From positions 1 through 64,000 of the forward strand of contig KE647312.1 of NCBI GenBank assembly GCA_000447185.1: a DNA stretch of 64,000 nucleotides, given 5' to 3'. The notes below the pieces were generated by a model. The model ran no database searches and was not told where the DNA came from. It saw only the letters and a list, made by a program, of their open reading frames with translations. This document shows positions 33,812-45,217 of this stretch, piece after piece. Every line of letters begins with the position of its first letter. Positions within the stretch are counted from its first letter, which is position 1. This DNA comes from Vairimorpha apis BRL 01 (taxonomy: Eukaryota; Microsporidia; Nosematidae). The translations under genes were made by a program, and so were the position numbers.

Positions 33812-34037
33812 AAAATTTAAACTTATTATTTCATAAAATTCTTTTTTTTATTTTAATTAAGTAAAACAGACATTGTTTACATTTATTAATAGAGCAAAAT
33901 TATACTTTTTAATATTTAATGATGTTAATTGTAGTTTAAAGTTTTTAGATATATCTTTTAAATTAAATTTTAATATGATATAAAGAGTAAAGGATAATAT
34001 CCGCAATATTGTAGAAATTAATAATTAAAAATTTAAT

Positions 34038-34607
34038 TTAACGATTTGACTTTGCAATCCTTTCAATTTCTTCTCTTTTTTTAACAGCATATGAATTTTG
34101 AGAACATACACTAGCATTAATTAACTCATCAGCAATACATTCTGCTAAAGATTTCCTAGATTTATTAGCAGCATTTCTAATTCCAGTTGATAAATAAGAA
34201 ATGGCTAAACTAACTCTTTTTGAAGGAGATATATCTACTGATGTTCTTTTCATGGAACCACCTCTTCCTACTCTAGCAGTATCTTCACGAGGACCTGCAT
34301 TTATAATAGCATCAACCAACACTTGAATAGGATTTTTCTTTGTTAAAACATTTATAATAAAAAATGCATCTTCAACACAAATACTAGCAAGCTGTTTTTT
34401 CCCACTATTCCTTCCATGTCTCATTAGAGAATTAACAAATCTATTTATTATTGAAGCACTTCCTTTACTCTTACTTTTTACAATAGATGGATTAGCTTCA
34501 TGTGGTATAATAAACTTTCTACTTGTGTTAATGTAAGGGGAAACAGATTGATCAATACAATTTACTTCATCAAAGTTGTATTTATTAAATAATAAAATAT
34601 CCGACAT
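34038..34607 (-). CDS. RPS5: Ribosomal protein uS7 (S5)
   Basis: Small-subunit ribosomal protein that nucleates assembly of the 40S head and contacts the exit-site tRNA. The 189-residue product has [18 protein letters not shown], then [19 protein letters not shown], and the C-terminal block [16 protein letters not shown], all family signatures, with the usual basic C-terminus. CCCC lies just 5 nt before the ATG. The gene starts 25 bp from the divergent gene at 34633. Confidence 0.95.
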   Translation of the reverse strand: MSDILLFNKYNFDEVNCIDQSVSPYINTSRKFIIPHEANPSIVKSKSKGSASIINRFVNSLMRHGRNSGKKQLASICVEDAFFIINVLTKKNPIQVLVDAIINAGPREDTARVGRGGSMKRTSVDISPSKRVSLAISYLSTGIRNAANKSRKSLAECIADELINASVCSQNSYAVKKREEIERIAKSNR

Positions 34608-34612
34608 TTTTA

Positions 34613-34616
34613 GGGG
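34613..34616. promoter_or_regulatory. GGGG/CCCC tract shared by two divergent genes
   Basis: This is the only G/C tract between the uS7 ATG (34607, minus) and the ATG at 34633 (plus). It reads CCCC for uS7, 5 nt before its start, and GGGG for the other gene, 16 nt before its start. Both orientations of the motif are known near microsporidian starts. Confidence 0.6.
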
Positions 34617-34632
34617 TTAAATTTTTTTTAAA

Positions 34633-34974
34633 ATGATATTTGTAAGAAATAAAATAGATATATCATTTAAAACAAAAAATAATCCAAATATTGAATGTGG
34701 TATAGGAGTTCAGTTTTATGTTTTGGTGTACGGTGACATCACAGCGCTTCTTAATAATACTGTTCATAAAATTTGTTTTCCTGTACCTGTTCATTTCCCA
34801 TCTTTTATTCTTACAATAAAAGGCGATTTAACTTGTAATTTTGAAGAACTTTTTATTTTTAAAAAAATAGAAGATAAAAATAAGTTTATTTTATTTTTGA
34901 AAAAAAACTTAAAAACAGAAGATTTTAAAAATGCAAAATTATTACCAGAATTCTATATTAAAAAAACGAAATGA
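34633..34974 (+). CDS. Unknown 113-residue protein divergent from uS7
   Basis: I do not recognise this protein. It begins MIFVRNKIDISFKTKNN, looks beta-rich in the first 75 residues (CGIGVQFYVLVYGDI, ICFPVPVHFPSFILTIKGD) and ends with a Lys-rich helix. It has no signal peptide or membrane segment. Varied residue use and the nearby G tract support a real gene. The tight divergent pairing with uS7 suggests shared expression, but this does not identify its role. Confidence 0.65.
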   Translation: MIFVRNKIDISFKTKNNPNIECGIGVQFYVLVYGDITALLNNTVHKICFPVPVHFPSFILTIKGDLTCNFEELFIFKKIEDKNKFILFLKKNLKTEDFKNAKLLPEFYIKKTK

Positions 34975-35388
34975 TAAATTTTTTATTAATAAATTTTATT
35001 TATTTATGGTGTTTATAAAAAATTAAATTCATATAATTCTTTATATAATAAATAGTTATAATTTTAAATTGTAATATTTCCATTTTAAAAATTTAATTTC
35101 AAAGAAAATTTTTTAATTTATAGATTTTAATATTAAACTAATTTTTATTTAAACTATAAATCAAATAAAATATGAACAAAAATTATAAATATAATAATTT
35201 CTTTGAAAATTAATTTTTAAAATAATCTATATACAATTTGCATTTTTTGAATAAAAATCTTTAAATTTTTTTATTGTCAAATTTATAAAGAATCAAATTT
35301 AATTTTTAAAATATTAAAATAATATAATTACGATAAAATTATCTAGTAGCAAAAAACTAAATACAAAAATATTTTTTTTTATATAATA
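34975..35388. other. AT-rich spacer
   Basis: No gene or repeat is seen. Confidence 0.5.
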
Positions 35389-35395
35389 CCCTTAT

Positions 35396-36934
35396 ATGCA
35401 GTCTACACAATCTGATGCGCAAATTACACAAACAGGACAAGCAATAAAACTTAATAATGCAACTTGTCATTCATTAAAAAGTTTATTTTCTGTTGGAATG
35501 GGACCTAATGGAACTTATAAAGCAATAATTACACCAGGACAATCATTAAGCATTACAAAAAATGGTAATATTCTATGTAAAGATATACAATTTATAAATC
35601 CAACTTCAATAGTATTGACAAAAGCAGCTATGTCATTATACACTACATATGGTGACGGTAGTACTACATTTATAACTTTATGTTCTGAAATATTCAATTC
35701 TGCATTTAATTATTATTGTGATGGTGTCTCTGTATCTGAAATTTGTAATGGTTTACAAAATGGTTTGACAGATATTACAAAATATATGGAAAATTTAGCC
35801 TTAGAAATAAAGAATGATGAAGATTTCATTAAGCTTTCATATAATTTATTAAATACAAAATTAAATAAACAACATAGTCAATTATTAGCTCCTATATTAG
35901 TAAAGGCTGTAAAGAATATATCTGGATCTCAATTTAAAGACGTAAATATGATTGAAGTCATAAAAATGAGTGAGGGTGATATTAATGATACCAAATATAT
36001 TGATGGTTTAGTTTTAGATCATGGAAATAGACATTATGGAATGCCAACAAAATTGGAAAATGTTGCAGTATTTGTGACCAATATGTCATTAGAATATGAA
36101 AAACCAGAAGTAAATGCACAATTTACATATTCTTCTTCTAAACAAAAAGAAGAATTAGTCAAAACAGAACGTGAATTTATTTTGAAAAAAGCTGAGATGA
36201 TTGGTAAATTTTCTGAAAAATTAAAAAAAGAAACTGGAAAAAATTTAATTTTAATATCAGAAAAAGGAATTGATCCATTTTCTTTAGATATATTATCTAA
36301 GTATAATATTTTAGCTCTTAGGAGAGCAAAAAGAAGAAATTTAGAGAGACTTCTTTATATGTGTGGAGGAAACATTATAAGCGAGATTTCTCAACTTGAT
36401 TATAATAATTTAGGTTATTGCCAAAAAGTTCAAGTTGTTAATATTGGAGAAGAAAAATATACTTATTTAGAAGGAACTCCTTTTAAAGGTTCATGTACAA
36501 TTTTGATAAGAGCAGATACTGATAATGAAATGACTAAAATGAATAATGGTATACGAGGTGCACTTAAAGTTCTTCATAATACTTATAAAGATAATAAAAT
36601 GATTAATGGAGGAATAAATTTATATAAAAAATTATTAAACTATTTAGATTTAAGAATTAGTGAAATTTCTGAAAAAAATATAGTTGGTTATAATGTTTTA
36701 AAAGAAGCATATACAAACGTGATTAAATGCTTATTGAGAAATAAAGGTTGTAATGTTCATGAAATTTTAAATAAAATATTACGAGGAAGTGTTAATGAAG
36801 AAGAGGTGCTTGATAGTTTTAATGTTGTAATGGGTGTTATATCTAATAGTACAATTGTTGCTATAAGCTTAATGATGGTTGATGAAATTATTCGAGCAGG
36901 AAAATGTATTAAAGAAGATAAGGGACCTCAATAA
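35396..36934 (+). CDS. CCT6: Chaperonin CCT subunit zeta
   Basis: One of eight subunits of the cytosolic chaperonin TRiC/CCT, which folds actin and tubulin. The 512-residue product has the ATP site (GPNGT at 36-40, GDGSTT at 86-91). Zeta-specific stretches include LVLDHGNRHYGMPTK, MSLEYEKPEVNAQFTYSS, EKGIDPFSLDIL and LRRAKRRNLERLLYMCGG. The N-terminus (MQSTQSDAQITQTGQAIKL) is normal in length. CCC at 35389-35391 lies 4 nt before the ATG. The apical-to-equatorial return near GGINLYKKL is less conserved than usual. Confidence 0.94.
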   Translation: MQSTQSDAQITQTGQAIKLNNATCHSLKSLFSVGMGPNGTYKAIITPGQSLSITKNGNILCKDIQFINPTSIVLTKAAMSLYTTYGDGSTTFITLCSEIFNSAFNYYCDGVSVSEICNGLQNGLTDITKYMENLALEIKNDEDFIKLSYNLLNTKLNKQHSQLLAPILVKAVKNISGSQFKDVNMIEVIKMSEGDINDTKYIDGLVLDHGNRHYGMPTKLENVAVFVTNMSLEYEKPEVNAQFTYSSSKQKEELVKTEREFILKKAEMIGKFSEKLKKETGKNLILISEKGIDPFSLDILSKYNILALRRAKRRNLERLLYMCGGNIISEISQLDYNNLGYCQKVQVVNIGEEKYTYLEGTPFKGSCTILIRADTDNEMTKMNNGIRGALKVLHNTYKDNKMINGGINLYKKLLNYLDLRISEISEKNIVGYNVLKEAYTNVIKCLLRNKGCNVHEILNKILRGSVNEEEVLDSFNVVMGVISNSTIVAISLMMVDEIIRAGKCIKEDKGPQ

Positions 36935-39441
36935 ATTTTAATATATTTAATTATATTTTTTTATTTAAATTACTTAAATTTTAATATAAATAGCAAATGA
37001 TTAATTTACATATTAAAATCTAGAGTGATTGTTTATTTTGTTTTAAATGAAAATATAACAAACTTCTATAAATTCTTTCTTTAAATTATTTGTTATAATT
37101 TTTTATTTATATATTATCAAAAATTATTACAAAATAAACATTATATTTTATTGTAATATAACAAAATGCTTGTAAATGGTTTTTTAAATATTAAATAGAT
37201 AATTTGTAAATTCTATAAAATATATTTCATTTCATATATCAGATTTAAAAAATACTATAAAAATTGATATATATTCGTTTTAATATAATTATCACTTATA
37301 AATACTATAAAATACTAATACTTATAAATATATTTTTGATACTTTGATATTACTTATTTATTAATTTTATATTTTATTAATTATTTATATAAATCTTTTT
37401 TAGTGATTTTTTTTATATATCTCGAATATTAAATTGTCAATTTTTCATCAATAAATTTATTAAATTTTTTTTAAATATTACATTTGCTTTTCATAAAATA
37501 GTATTCTTTATATATACTATTTTATTTAAAAATTTTAACTATTTGCTATATACAATTAAAATCAAATAATTGATATACATATTAAAAATTAAAATTTTAT
37601 AAAAATACAAGTGTTTAGTTGTGAAAAATTATTTTTAAAGCAAAAATCCGAATATTTAAATAATTTCAAATTAAAAATTTTAAATAAATAAACATCTTAA
37701 AAAATTTAAATATAAACATAATATTGTTTATATTTAAATATGTTAACATTATTTTATATCAATTATAGTTATTATTATAAAATTTTTGATTTATTCAGTT
37801 TTTATAGGAAAGCTTGAAAATTTTAAAAATTATATATTAATAAAACCAAAAAGAAAAAATTAAAGACTAAATAAACACAATCATAAATCAATTTCAAATT
37901 TAAACGGATGATTTATTTAATTCTTAAAACTTTTGTAATTTTTTCCTAATATTATTATAATTTCATTTATTTAATAAAAAATAAATTTTTAAACATTAAC
38001 GTTTTTAATATAGATTTTTTAAATTAATAATTCGAAATTAATATTAAATATATATAAAATAATTAAGATAAACATAAATATATGAAAAGAAGTAAACTGC
38101 AATTTAAAAAAAGTATTCAAGATTTAAATTAACTGTAAAAATTACAAATTTTTAACAATTTAAAAAAACAAAATGGACTATATATAAGTTTTTGCATTTT
38201 TATAATTGAAATCTTAAAAATTAATTTTAATTTCTGCGTTTTTTTATTATCAATTTATTTGATTTATTTGTTTGATAAATATCAAAATTTATATCAAATG
38301 TTTATTTAATTATCAATAAATTATTGTTTATTTCTCAAAAATAATAATATTTGAGAATATATAATTTTGAAAATTAGTTTTTTAAATATATTTTCTTCTA
38401 AAATTTTATGAATCGTTACTAAAATCTTAATATATTATAATGTAGAAAAAAAAATCTATAAAGTATGTAATAAATTTTTATTTACAATTTAATAAGTACA
38501 AAAAAACATATTTTTTTATTTTTTATTTAAATATTTACATGACCTGGTAATATAATATTTTTTATCTATTAATCAAAAAAATAATCCAAAGATAACATAA
38601 TTTTCGAATAAAAAAAACTTTAAATTTATATAACATATAAAAAATATTTTAAAATTTTAATTTAGATTATGGGTTTTATTTATATTTAATTTTAAAAATA
38701 ATAAATAAAATTTATACATTCAAACGTTTTTAAAAGTAATCAATATATTTTTAATATAAATAGACTTTATAAGTGTAATTATGTTAGATAATGATTTTTA
38801 AATTATTTAAATTGTATGTAAATAAAATATTAATTTTATACATGAATAACAAACCATGCAATAAATTTGTAAATTATAACTTATAATTTTATAATTGTAC
38901 CAAATGCATTACAATAATTTATTCTTACAATAAACATATAAACGGTTATTATAAATTAATTAAATTTTGTCTTTAATTTATAAATTTATACTCTATTGAT
39001 TTATACAACCACTATGATTTTTATAAAACAATTTTAACTTTTTTAATTTAATTGATAAGATATGCATCAATAAAAATTTAATGGAAAATAAAAAATATTT
39101 AAGTGACAAATTTGTGTAAATATAAAACGTCATATCTTTTAATAATTTAATTGAAAAATACATAAAGTTTTATTTTAATTTTTATATTTAGATCAAGCAT
39201 AATAAAAATTTTCTCTTATTATCAGCTGGATTTTAGTTTAATTTTTTGAAATAAATTTATAACTCATTTTTAAAAATATTATTATTAAAATAAAATACAA
39301 ACTGTGTCAATGAAATGCGAAATTTTAGTAAATTTTCAATATTTTTAGTTTATAATATTTAAATTTTAAATTTTTATAAAAAATGAAACATTTGTTTTAG
39401 TATAATAATTTATAAATATAAATTTTTTAGCAAATCAACAA
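36935..39441. other. 2.5-kb gene desert
   Basis: Almost pure A/T sequence with no credible open frame, repeat or RNA gene. Confidence 0.5.
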
Positions 39442-39714
39442 ATGATCACATCAACAAATAAGTCAAAAAAAAAATTAAATAAAATAAAGATTAAAAAGAC
39501 AAGTAGTTTTACAAACAATTTATTCAATTATAGTTTACAAAATGATACTATAACAGCTACATTATGCTTAAATTCACAAAATTCAACATCGAATATTTCT
39601 TCTAATGCATTTGAATTTTCTGCTAATCATTGTAAAAAAATAGAACCATTTAAAAGAACTTTTAATTTTAGTGATTTAATGATGTTTTGGGAATACTTAT
39701 ATATTAAAAAATAA
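39442..39714 (+). CDS. Possible small unknown gene, 90 residues
   Basis: A 90-codon frame starts MITSTNKSKKKLNKIKIKK and ends FSDLMMFWEYLYIKK. Its residue use is more varied than AT-driven frames nearby, and Lys/Ser/Asn-rich sequence precedes a more ordered C-terminus. There is no CCC motif and no recognised domain. It may be a gene, an exon or chance. Confidence 0.4.
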   Translation: MITSTNKSKKKLNKIKIKKTSSFTNNLFNYSLQNDTITATLCLNSQNSTSNISSNAFEFSANHCKKIEPFKRTFNFSDLMMFWEYLYIKK

Positions 39715-40830
39715 AAATTAATACAAATTAATTTTAATTTTCAAATTTAAATTTTTATTAATATATTGTTAACATTTATATGTATTAAATTTAATAAAAT
39801 TCAAATTAAAAAAATTCAAATTTACTTTTTTGTTTTATAAAAATATTTTTAATTTAATTTTATAAACTAAATCATAAAATTTTTTTTATTAATGTTATAT
39901 TGATTTGTTAAAAATTATTTATTATTTTATTTTAATTAATAAAGACATATAATAACAATATTTAATATTAAATTTTAAAATTTAGTGTGTAATATTTGTT
40001 AAAATGTTATGAATATTAATCATTAATAGATTTTTTTAAACAAAATTAAAATTTAATAATTTTTTCATAATTAATCTTATGTTTATATAAATATTTTATT
40101 TTAGAGGTATAGAATCATTTATGTTATTTATTATATATATTATTGATATTTACTAATAAAAAAAATAATGAATTTTTTTAGATTTATAATTTTTATTTAA
40201 TGTTAATATTTTATGTTCATTTGAAAAATTAAAGTATTATTATTTCTTATAAATAGAGTTTTCATGTTATATATTTATTATTATTTTTTACCAAATGATT
40301 TATAAATTATAACTTATTTATTATTTATTATTTTAATTGATTTTTTAATCTTTAAAGATTTATCAAGACCATTGACAGTGACCAATTAAACAAATAAAAT
40401 ATTTATTACAAATAAAAAGATTAAAAAGTTTTTATATAAGTTTTTGGTTTTTTTGAATATAAGATAGAATAATTACAAATCATAAAAAATTTTACAAATG
40501 TTAAATTATAAAACAAACATAATAAAATAGAAGGGTAATCTTGAAAATTTAAAAAATAATTTTATGATATTAATTTTAATTAATCAAATACTAAAAATAA
40601 TTTAATTGATAAACAAGCAAATATTATTAAATAAATTAAAATTACAAATCTTCTAATTATTATGTAATAAAATTAATTTATGACTAAAAAAATTATATAT
40701 CAATCTATCAATTTTGAAAAATTAAATACCAAAATAAAGACATATTGGTAATTTATAAAACATATTAAAATAAAAATGGCACGTTTTCTTTTAATTCTAT
40801 AATATAAAAATAAAATTAAAAACCGTAACC
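39715..40830. other. AT-rich spacer
   Basis: No gene or repeat is seen before the homeobox gene. Confidence 0.5.
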
Positions 40831-41193
40831 ATGAAATACGATTTTAATAATGAAATATCCTCAGAAAAATTAGAAGATACTAAAAATGAAAATAAAAAGA
40901 GGACAAGAACAAATATGGGAAACTATCATCGTAAGGTCTTATATGAATGCTTTGCTAAGGATCAATTTCCTTCAACTGAAAATAGAGAAGAATTAAGTCG
41001 TTTATTAGGTTTGACACCTCGTACTATTCAAATTTGGTTCCAAAATCAACGTCAAAAGAATAAAATACGAAAACCTGATGAAAGAGAATTAACATATGTT
41101 AAACCTCAACTTAGACATAGAAAATTAGACATTTTATCTGAATTTGCATTTGAATTTTATATAAAAAGACAACATGAAAAACAAAATAAATGA
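40831..41193 (+). CDS. Homeodomain protein
   Basis: A 120-residue nuclear DNA-binding protein. Residues about 22-83 form a typical 60-residue homeodomain starting KKRTRTNMGNYHRKVLYECF, with the recognition helix TPRTIQIWFQNQRQKNKIRK (W, F, N and R at the invariant helix-3 positions). It lacks the three-residue loop insertion, so it is not of the TALE class. The short flanks have no other domain. Microsporidia carry a small set of such genes. No perfect CCC precedes the ATG, but CCGTAACC touches it. It is isolated in a gene-poor stretch, with a retroelement insertion about 100 bp downstream. Confidence 0.95.
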   Translation: MKYDFNNEISSEKLEDTKNENKKRTRTNMGNYHRKVLYECFAKDQFPSTENREELSRLLGLTPRTIQIWFQNQRQKNKIRKPDERELTYVKPQLRHRKLDILSEFAFEFYIKRQHEKQNK

Positions 41194-41297
41194 CATTTTA
41201 TATTAAACATATAATAATCAAATAATGATTTTTATTTGTTTTTCAGATGTCATATAGAGAATGAATAGTCAATTATCAAAATCTAAATTTTTTATTT

Positions 41298-41499
41298 GTC
41301 AGATTTATTTAAATATAAATTTAAATTTAACTTAAATGAATCTTATAAGTATAGAAATTGTTATATAAATACGTAATCTTAATGTAATACGTAGTTTTTG
41401 AAATTTAAAAATAATAATAGATATTCAAAATATATATTTTAGAATAATTAAATTAAAAATTTTATTTTTAAAAATTTTATTATTTTTAAGTAAAAATTA
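41298..41499 (+). repeat. Left copy of a 201-bp direct duplication
   Basis: Begins gtcagatttatttaaat and runs to the N gap. It recurs at 41866-42068, differing only in the length of one A run (5 versus 6). Confidence 0.95.
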
Positions 41500-41519
41500 N
41501 NNNNNNNNNNNNNNNNNNN
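41500..41519. other. Assembly gap, 20 N
   Basis: N run between the left duplication copy and a reverse-transcriptase fragment; probably a placeholder length. Confidence 0.95.
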
Positions 41520-41865
41520 ATTCGTTCACTGCTCGTATTAAATTTTTCGCATTTAGTCTTGTTTTACATAGAGTTTCAACACGGGACTCAATAGAATTTA
41601 CAATTTTTTCCACTGTATTCGTCATATTTTTACCAACTCTGCTCTCTGTGATGCCAAGATACTTATATCCCTCGTGCGATCCTAAAAGTTTTGCATCATC
41701 CTCACAGATTACAGAGTTAGTTGCTGATTTGTCTATATTCATCTCAAGTCCCACAGTTCTAAAGAATTCCTTAGTCTCGTTCACCATCAATTTTAATACA
41801 TTATCGGACTCAGAAAACAGTTTCAGATCGTCAATAAAAAGAAGATGGTTACAGCCGTAGCTAAC
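41520..41865 (-). mobile_element. Reverse-transcriptase fragment of a non-LTR retrotransposon
   Basis: On the minus strand the frame is open across the whole piece. It starts SYGCNHLLFIDDLKLFSES, including the RT catalytic motif FIDD, and continues through FFRTVGLEMNIDKSATN and YKYLGITESR, typical of motifs C to E of RTs in elements with a restriction-like endonuclease. It is cut abruptly at 41865 by the duplicated flank and at its 3' side by the gap, where the rest of the element may be hidden. No stop or frameshift is seen, so it is younger than the other two remnants. Confidence 0.9.
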
Positions 41866-42068
41866 GTCAGATTTATTTAAATATAAATTTAAATTTAACT
41901 TAAATGAATCTTATAAGTATAGAAATTGTTATATAAATACGTAATCTTAATGTAATACGTAGTTTTTGAAATTTAAAAATAATAATAGATATTCAAAATA
42001 TATATTTTAGAATAATTAAATTAAAAATTTTATTTTTAAAAATTTTATTATTTTTAAGTAAAAATTAT
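41866..42068 (+). repeat. Right copy of the 201-bp direct duplication
   Basis: Near-identical to 41298-41499. It continues into unique flank after 42068. Confidence 0.95.
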
Positions 42069-43485
42069 TTATGTTACATAAATTAATATTTATAAAATTT
42101 AAAAAAAATTGAAAATAGGAGTAAAATATTTTAATTACTGTGTTAAACTTATTTATATTAATTATCGAATTATCTTTCAAAAGCTTTGTATTATTCCACA
42201 TAATTTTGATGATTATACTATCAAATCTATTTTTAATAAACATTTAAAAAATTTACAAAATTTACATTTAACAAAAAAAAAATTAAATCATGAAATTTTT
42301 TAAACTACAAATATAATTTATATAATTTTTTTTAAATATAAAATTATAATCATAATGAATTTATTTTTTTCATATATTTTTACAACTTATTTTATAGTAA
42401 CAATAAGCAAAGAAATAAGATTTAAACATGAAAAAATCTAGTTTAATTGTCATCTTGTTGAAATTTTTAAAACATTTTAAATATGTTAAAAATTTTAATA
42501 ATTAAAATTAATAATAAATAAATTTTTATATAAAGTTTTAAATATATTTTCATACACGAGTTCTTTTTAAGTGAATGTAATAAATTACCATGGTTATTTA
42601 CATAGAATCAATTACAATTATATAAAAATTATTACTATTTGATAAAATAGTTAAAATATAATATAAAATTAAATAAAAACATTTAGTTTTTTTTATGTAA
42701 TACAATATTAAACTACTTTAAAAATAACAACAATAAATAATATAGTATAAACAAAATGTAATTTTTTTAATAAAAAAAAGAAGGTCAATAGATAAAAATA
42801 GTTAAATTTGATATCAAACAATTAGATAATGAAATAAGAAATATAAAATTTTAAAACGATAAATTTTCATGATAATTTGATTTATAAAATAAAATTTTTC
42901 AAATAAATTATTTTTTTAAAAAAATTCATTATTAATATTTATTTATTTAGTTAAAACATTCTTGACGAGTTTTTTTATGTTCTAGTTAGTACATTTTACC
43001 AATTTAATTTTTTATAAAGGCGGTAAAGTTTTATATAATTTATATAATACATTTTTAAATTAAAAAAATACAATTGTAAATATTATTTTTATTTTTTAAA
43101 AACAAAATCCAAAAGTTATAGTCAAAATAATTATTGGTGGCAAAATTTTTTTTAAATATAAATATTTTTTAAATGTTCATAAAATAGAAAAAAATTTACT
43201 TCTTAAAAATAACAATTTTATATATAAAATAAAAGAAAATAAGTTAACACTACAAAACATGTCAAATTATAATTTTCATTCATTTTACATTATTTTAACT
43301 TTTATATTTTTAATATAAAGAATTTAAATAATATACCTTTATATATATTTACAACTTATTATTTTTTATGCATTAAAAATATCTTAGTTTTTTATATAAA
43401 AAAAATAAATATTATTATAGAATTTATTTAAGAAAATAAGTTATTTCTAATTTAATTTTTTATTTTAAACTAATATTTAAATTTA
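42069..43485. other. AT-rich spacer
   Basis: No gene is seen; short overlapping frames at 42016-42303 on both strands are AT-driven. Confidence 0.5.
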
Positions 43486-43491
43486 CCCTGA

Positions 43492-44967
43492 ATGAAAAAT
43501 TTTTATTTTGAAATCAATGATTTATATAAAAAGTCTAAGAATGATGCTATTTATATGTTAGAAAAAAAAAATTTAGACATAAGAGACTCATTAAAATATT
43601 TAACAATTCCTGTTCTTAAAGATGCAAAGCTATGGAACGAAGAAATTAAGGATCAAATAAGCAAATATAATACAAGTAAGTTTTATACAAACTATCAGAT
43701 TTTGTCTATAAAGTATAATCTTTTGGAATATTTAAATACAAATATTAAAGATACAAACAATTTACTTTTACTGGATTTTTGTATGTATTTTAAACAAAAC
43801 ATTTATAATATAAATTTAATTCCATACATTTCAAAGTTATCTAAAAATAGACTTTTTACTATAAACTTTATAAAACTACTTGATGTTTATGAAATTTTAA
43901 AAAATGAATACAATTTAGAGTTTCATAATTTTTTATCATTTAATGATATTGATTTGACTATAAAATATTTAAAACATGTTAAAAACCCATCAAATTTTTT
44001 TATTACTAAAGTAAAATATTCTGAATGGTGTAAATATAAAAAATATATTGATGAAAATTTTATAAAAAAATATTTTTACAAATTTAATATTAATGATTTA
44101 CTTTTAATAAAAGATGAAAAATTAGTATGGGAGTTATACAAAAATCTTAATTTTAAATCCAGATATATCTTATATAAAAAATTAAAATTTAATGTTAATA
44201 TACAAAAAATTATAAATATGGACTTAAAAAATTTAGTAAATTCAAATTATGATTTACTTATTGCAAAGTATAAATTACATATAAAAGATGCTTTAAACAT
44301 TATTAAAGTTTTTATTGATAATCTAATTATTTTTCCTGTTCAGATGGAATTATTATCAAAAATTATTAACGGTTTATCAAACTTTCATAAAGATATTTTT
44401 ATTTATTATATTTTAAATAGACTTAATAACACGAATTTTATAAATAAATATACGTTTAACAAAGAATATGTGAGAATTTCAAAATTTATTGGGAAAATTG
44501 ATTATGACACTACACCTATAAAAGAATTTATTAATATGTATATAAAAAATAAAAGATTCAGCATAATTTTGTTAATGAATGAAATTCAATATAAAGCTTC
44601 TTTTGATTATAATGAAATTTGGTTATATGAAAATTGTGATATAAAATTAAAAGATGAGATATTTGAAATGTACCTAAAAATGCACAATTTAACTCCTAAA
44701 AATAAAAATCAGCACATTAAATATTTAACGCTATATGAAGTTGACAAGTTACAGAATTTTATTTTTGATTATGATTATATTGAAGAATATATATATGTTA
44801 GAAATATTGCTCGTTTTGTATCAAATAATATTGATCAAATAGTTGAATTTGATAAAATTATAATTTTTTTTACTAGTTGTAGTTTAAGTGAAATGGAAAA
44901 TATTAAATTAATAGGAAATTCTATGCTTAGTAAAATTTCTGTATTTGTATCAAAAAAATCATTTTAA
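43492..44967 (+). CDS. THO complex subunit 2-like protein
   Basis: A 491-residue, mostly helical protein. Residues about 210-290 follow the THO2 pattern: ELYKNLNFKSRYILYKK resembles the LW-x-L-x-x-x-Y-x-x-RY-x-LY block. After about 50 residues, a long helix pair with DNLIIFPVQMELLSKII is followed by a further block near KFIGKIDY. THO2 is the scaffold of THO, which couples transcription to mRNA export in the nucleus. The match is by eye; other helical scaffolds are possible, and the protein is much shorter than yeast Tho2 (about 1600 residues). CCC at 43486-43488 in the context ACCCTGAATG fixes the start; the Nup62-like gene at 62491 has the same ten bases. Confidence 0.5.
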   Translation: MKNFYFEINDLYKKSKNDAIYMLEKKNLDIRDSLKYLTIPVLKDAKLWNEEIKDQISKYNTSKFYTNYQILSIKYNLLEYLNTNIKDTNNLLLLDFCMYFKQNIYNINLIPYISKLSKNRLFTINFIKLLDVYEILKNEYNLEFHNFLSFNDIDLTIKYLKHVKNPSNFFITKVKYSEWCKYKKYIDENFIKKYFYKFNINDLLLIKDEKLVWELYKNLNFKSRYILYKKLKFNVNIQKIINMDLKNLVNSNYDLLIAKYKLHIKDALNIIKVFIDNLIIFPVQMELLSKIINGLSNFHKDIFIYYILNRLNNTNFINKYTFNKEYVRISKFIGKIDYDTTPIKEFINMYIKNKRFSIILLMNEIQYKASFDYNEIWLYENCDIKLKDEIFEMYLKMHNLTPKNKNQHIKYLTLYEVDKLQNFIFDYDYIEEYIYVRNIARFVSNNIDQIVEFDKIIIFFTSCSLSEMENIKLIGNSMLSKISVFVSKKSF

Positions 44968-45217
44968 TTCAATAAACCAAACACAACATATAATAGAATT
45001 ATAAATTTTCGATCATATAATTACACTTATAGACTATTTAATAATATAAAGAATAAAAAATAAAATTTAAAATTATTTTAGCAAATTTATTTTAATATTA
45101 TTTTTATCTTAATATTAAACATTCCATTTCTTAATACAAAAAATATGAAAATTTTTACATAAAATGCAAAATATAAAAAATATATATATGTAAAAATAAT
45201 TAACAAAACAATAAATT

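Noticed and set aside
41648..41860. Plus-strand frame over the RT fragment
   Set aside because: Antisense to the reverse transcriptase motif.
42016..42303. Overlapping small frames on both strands
   Set aside because: AT-driven, overlapping, without start motif; one lies within the duplicated block.
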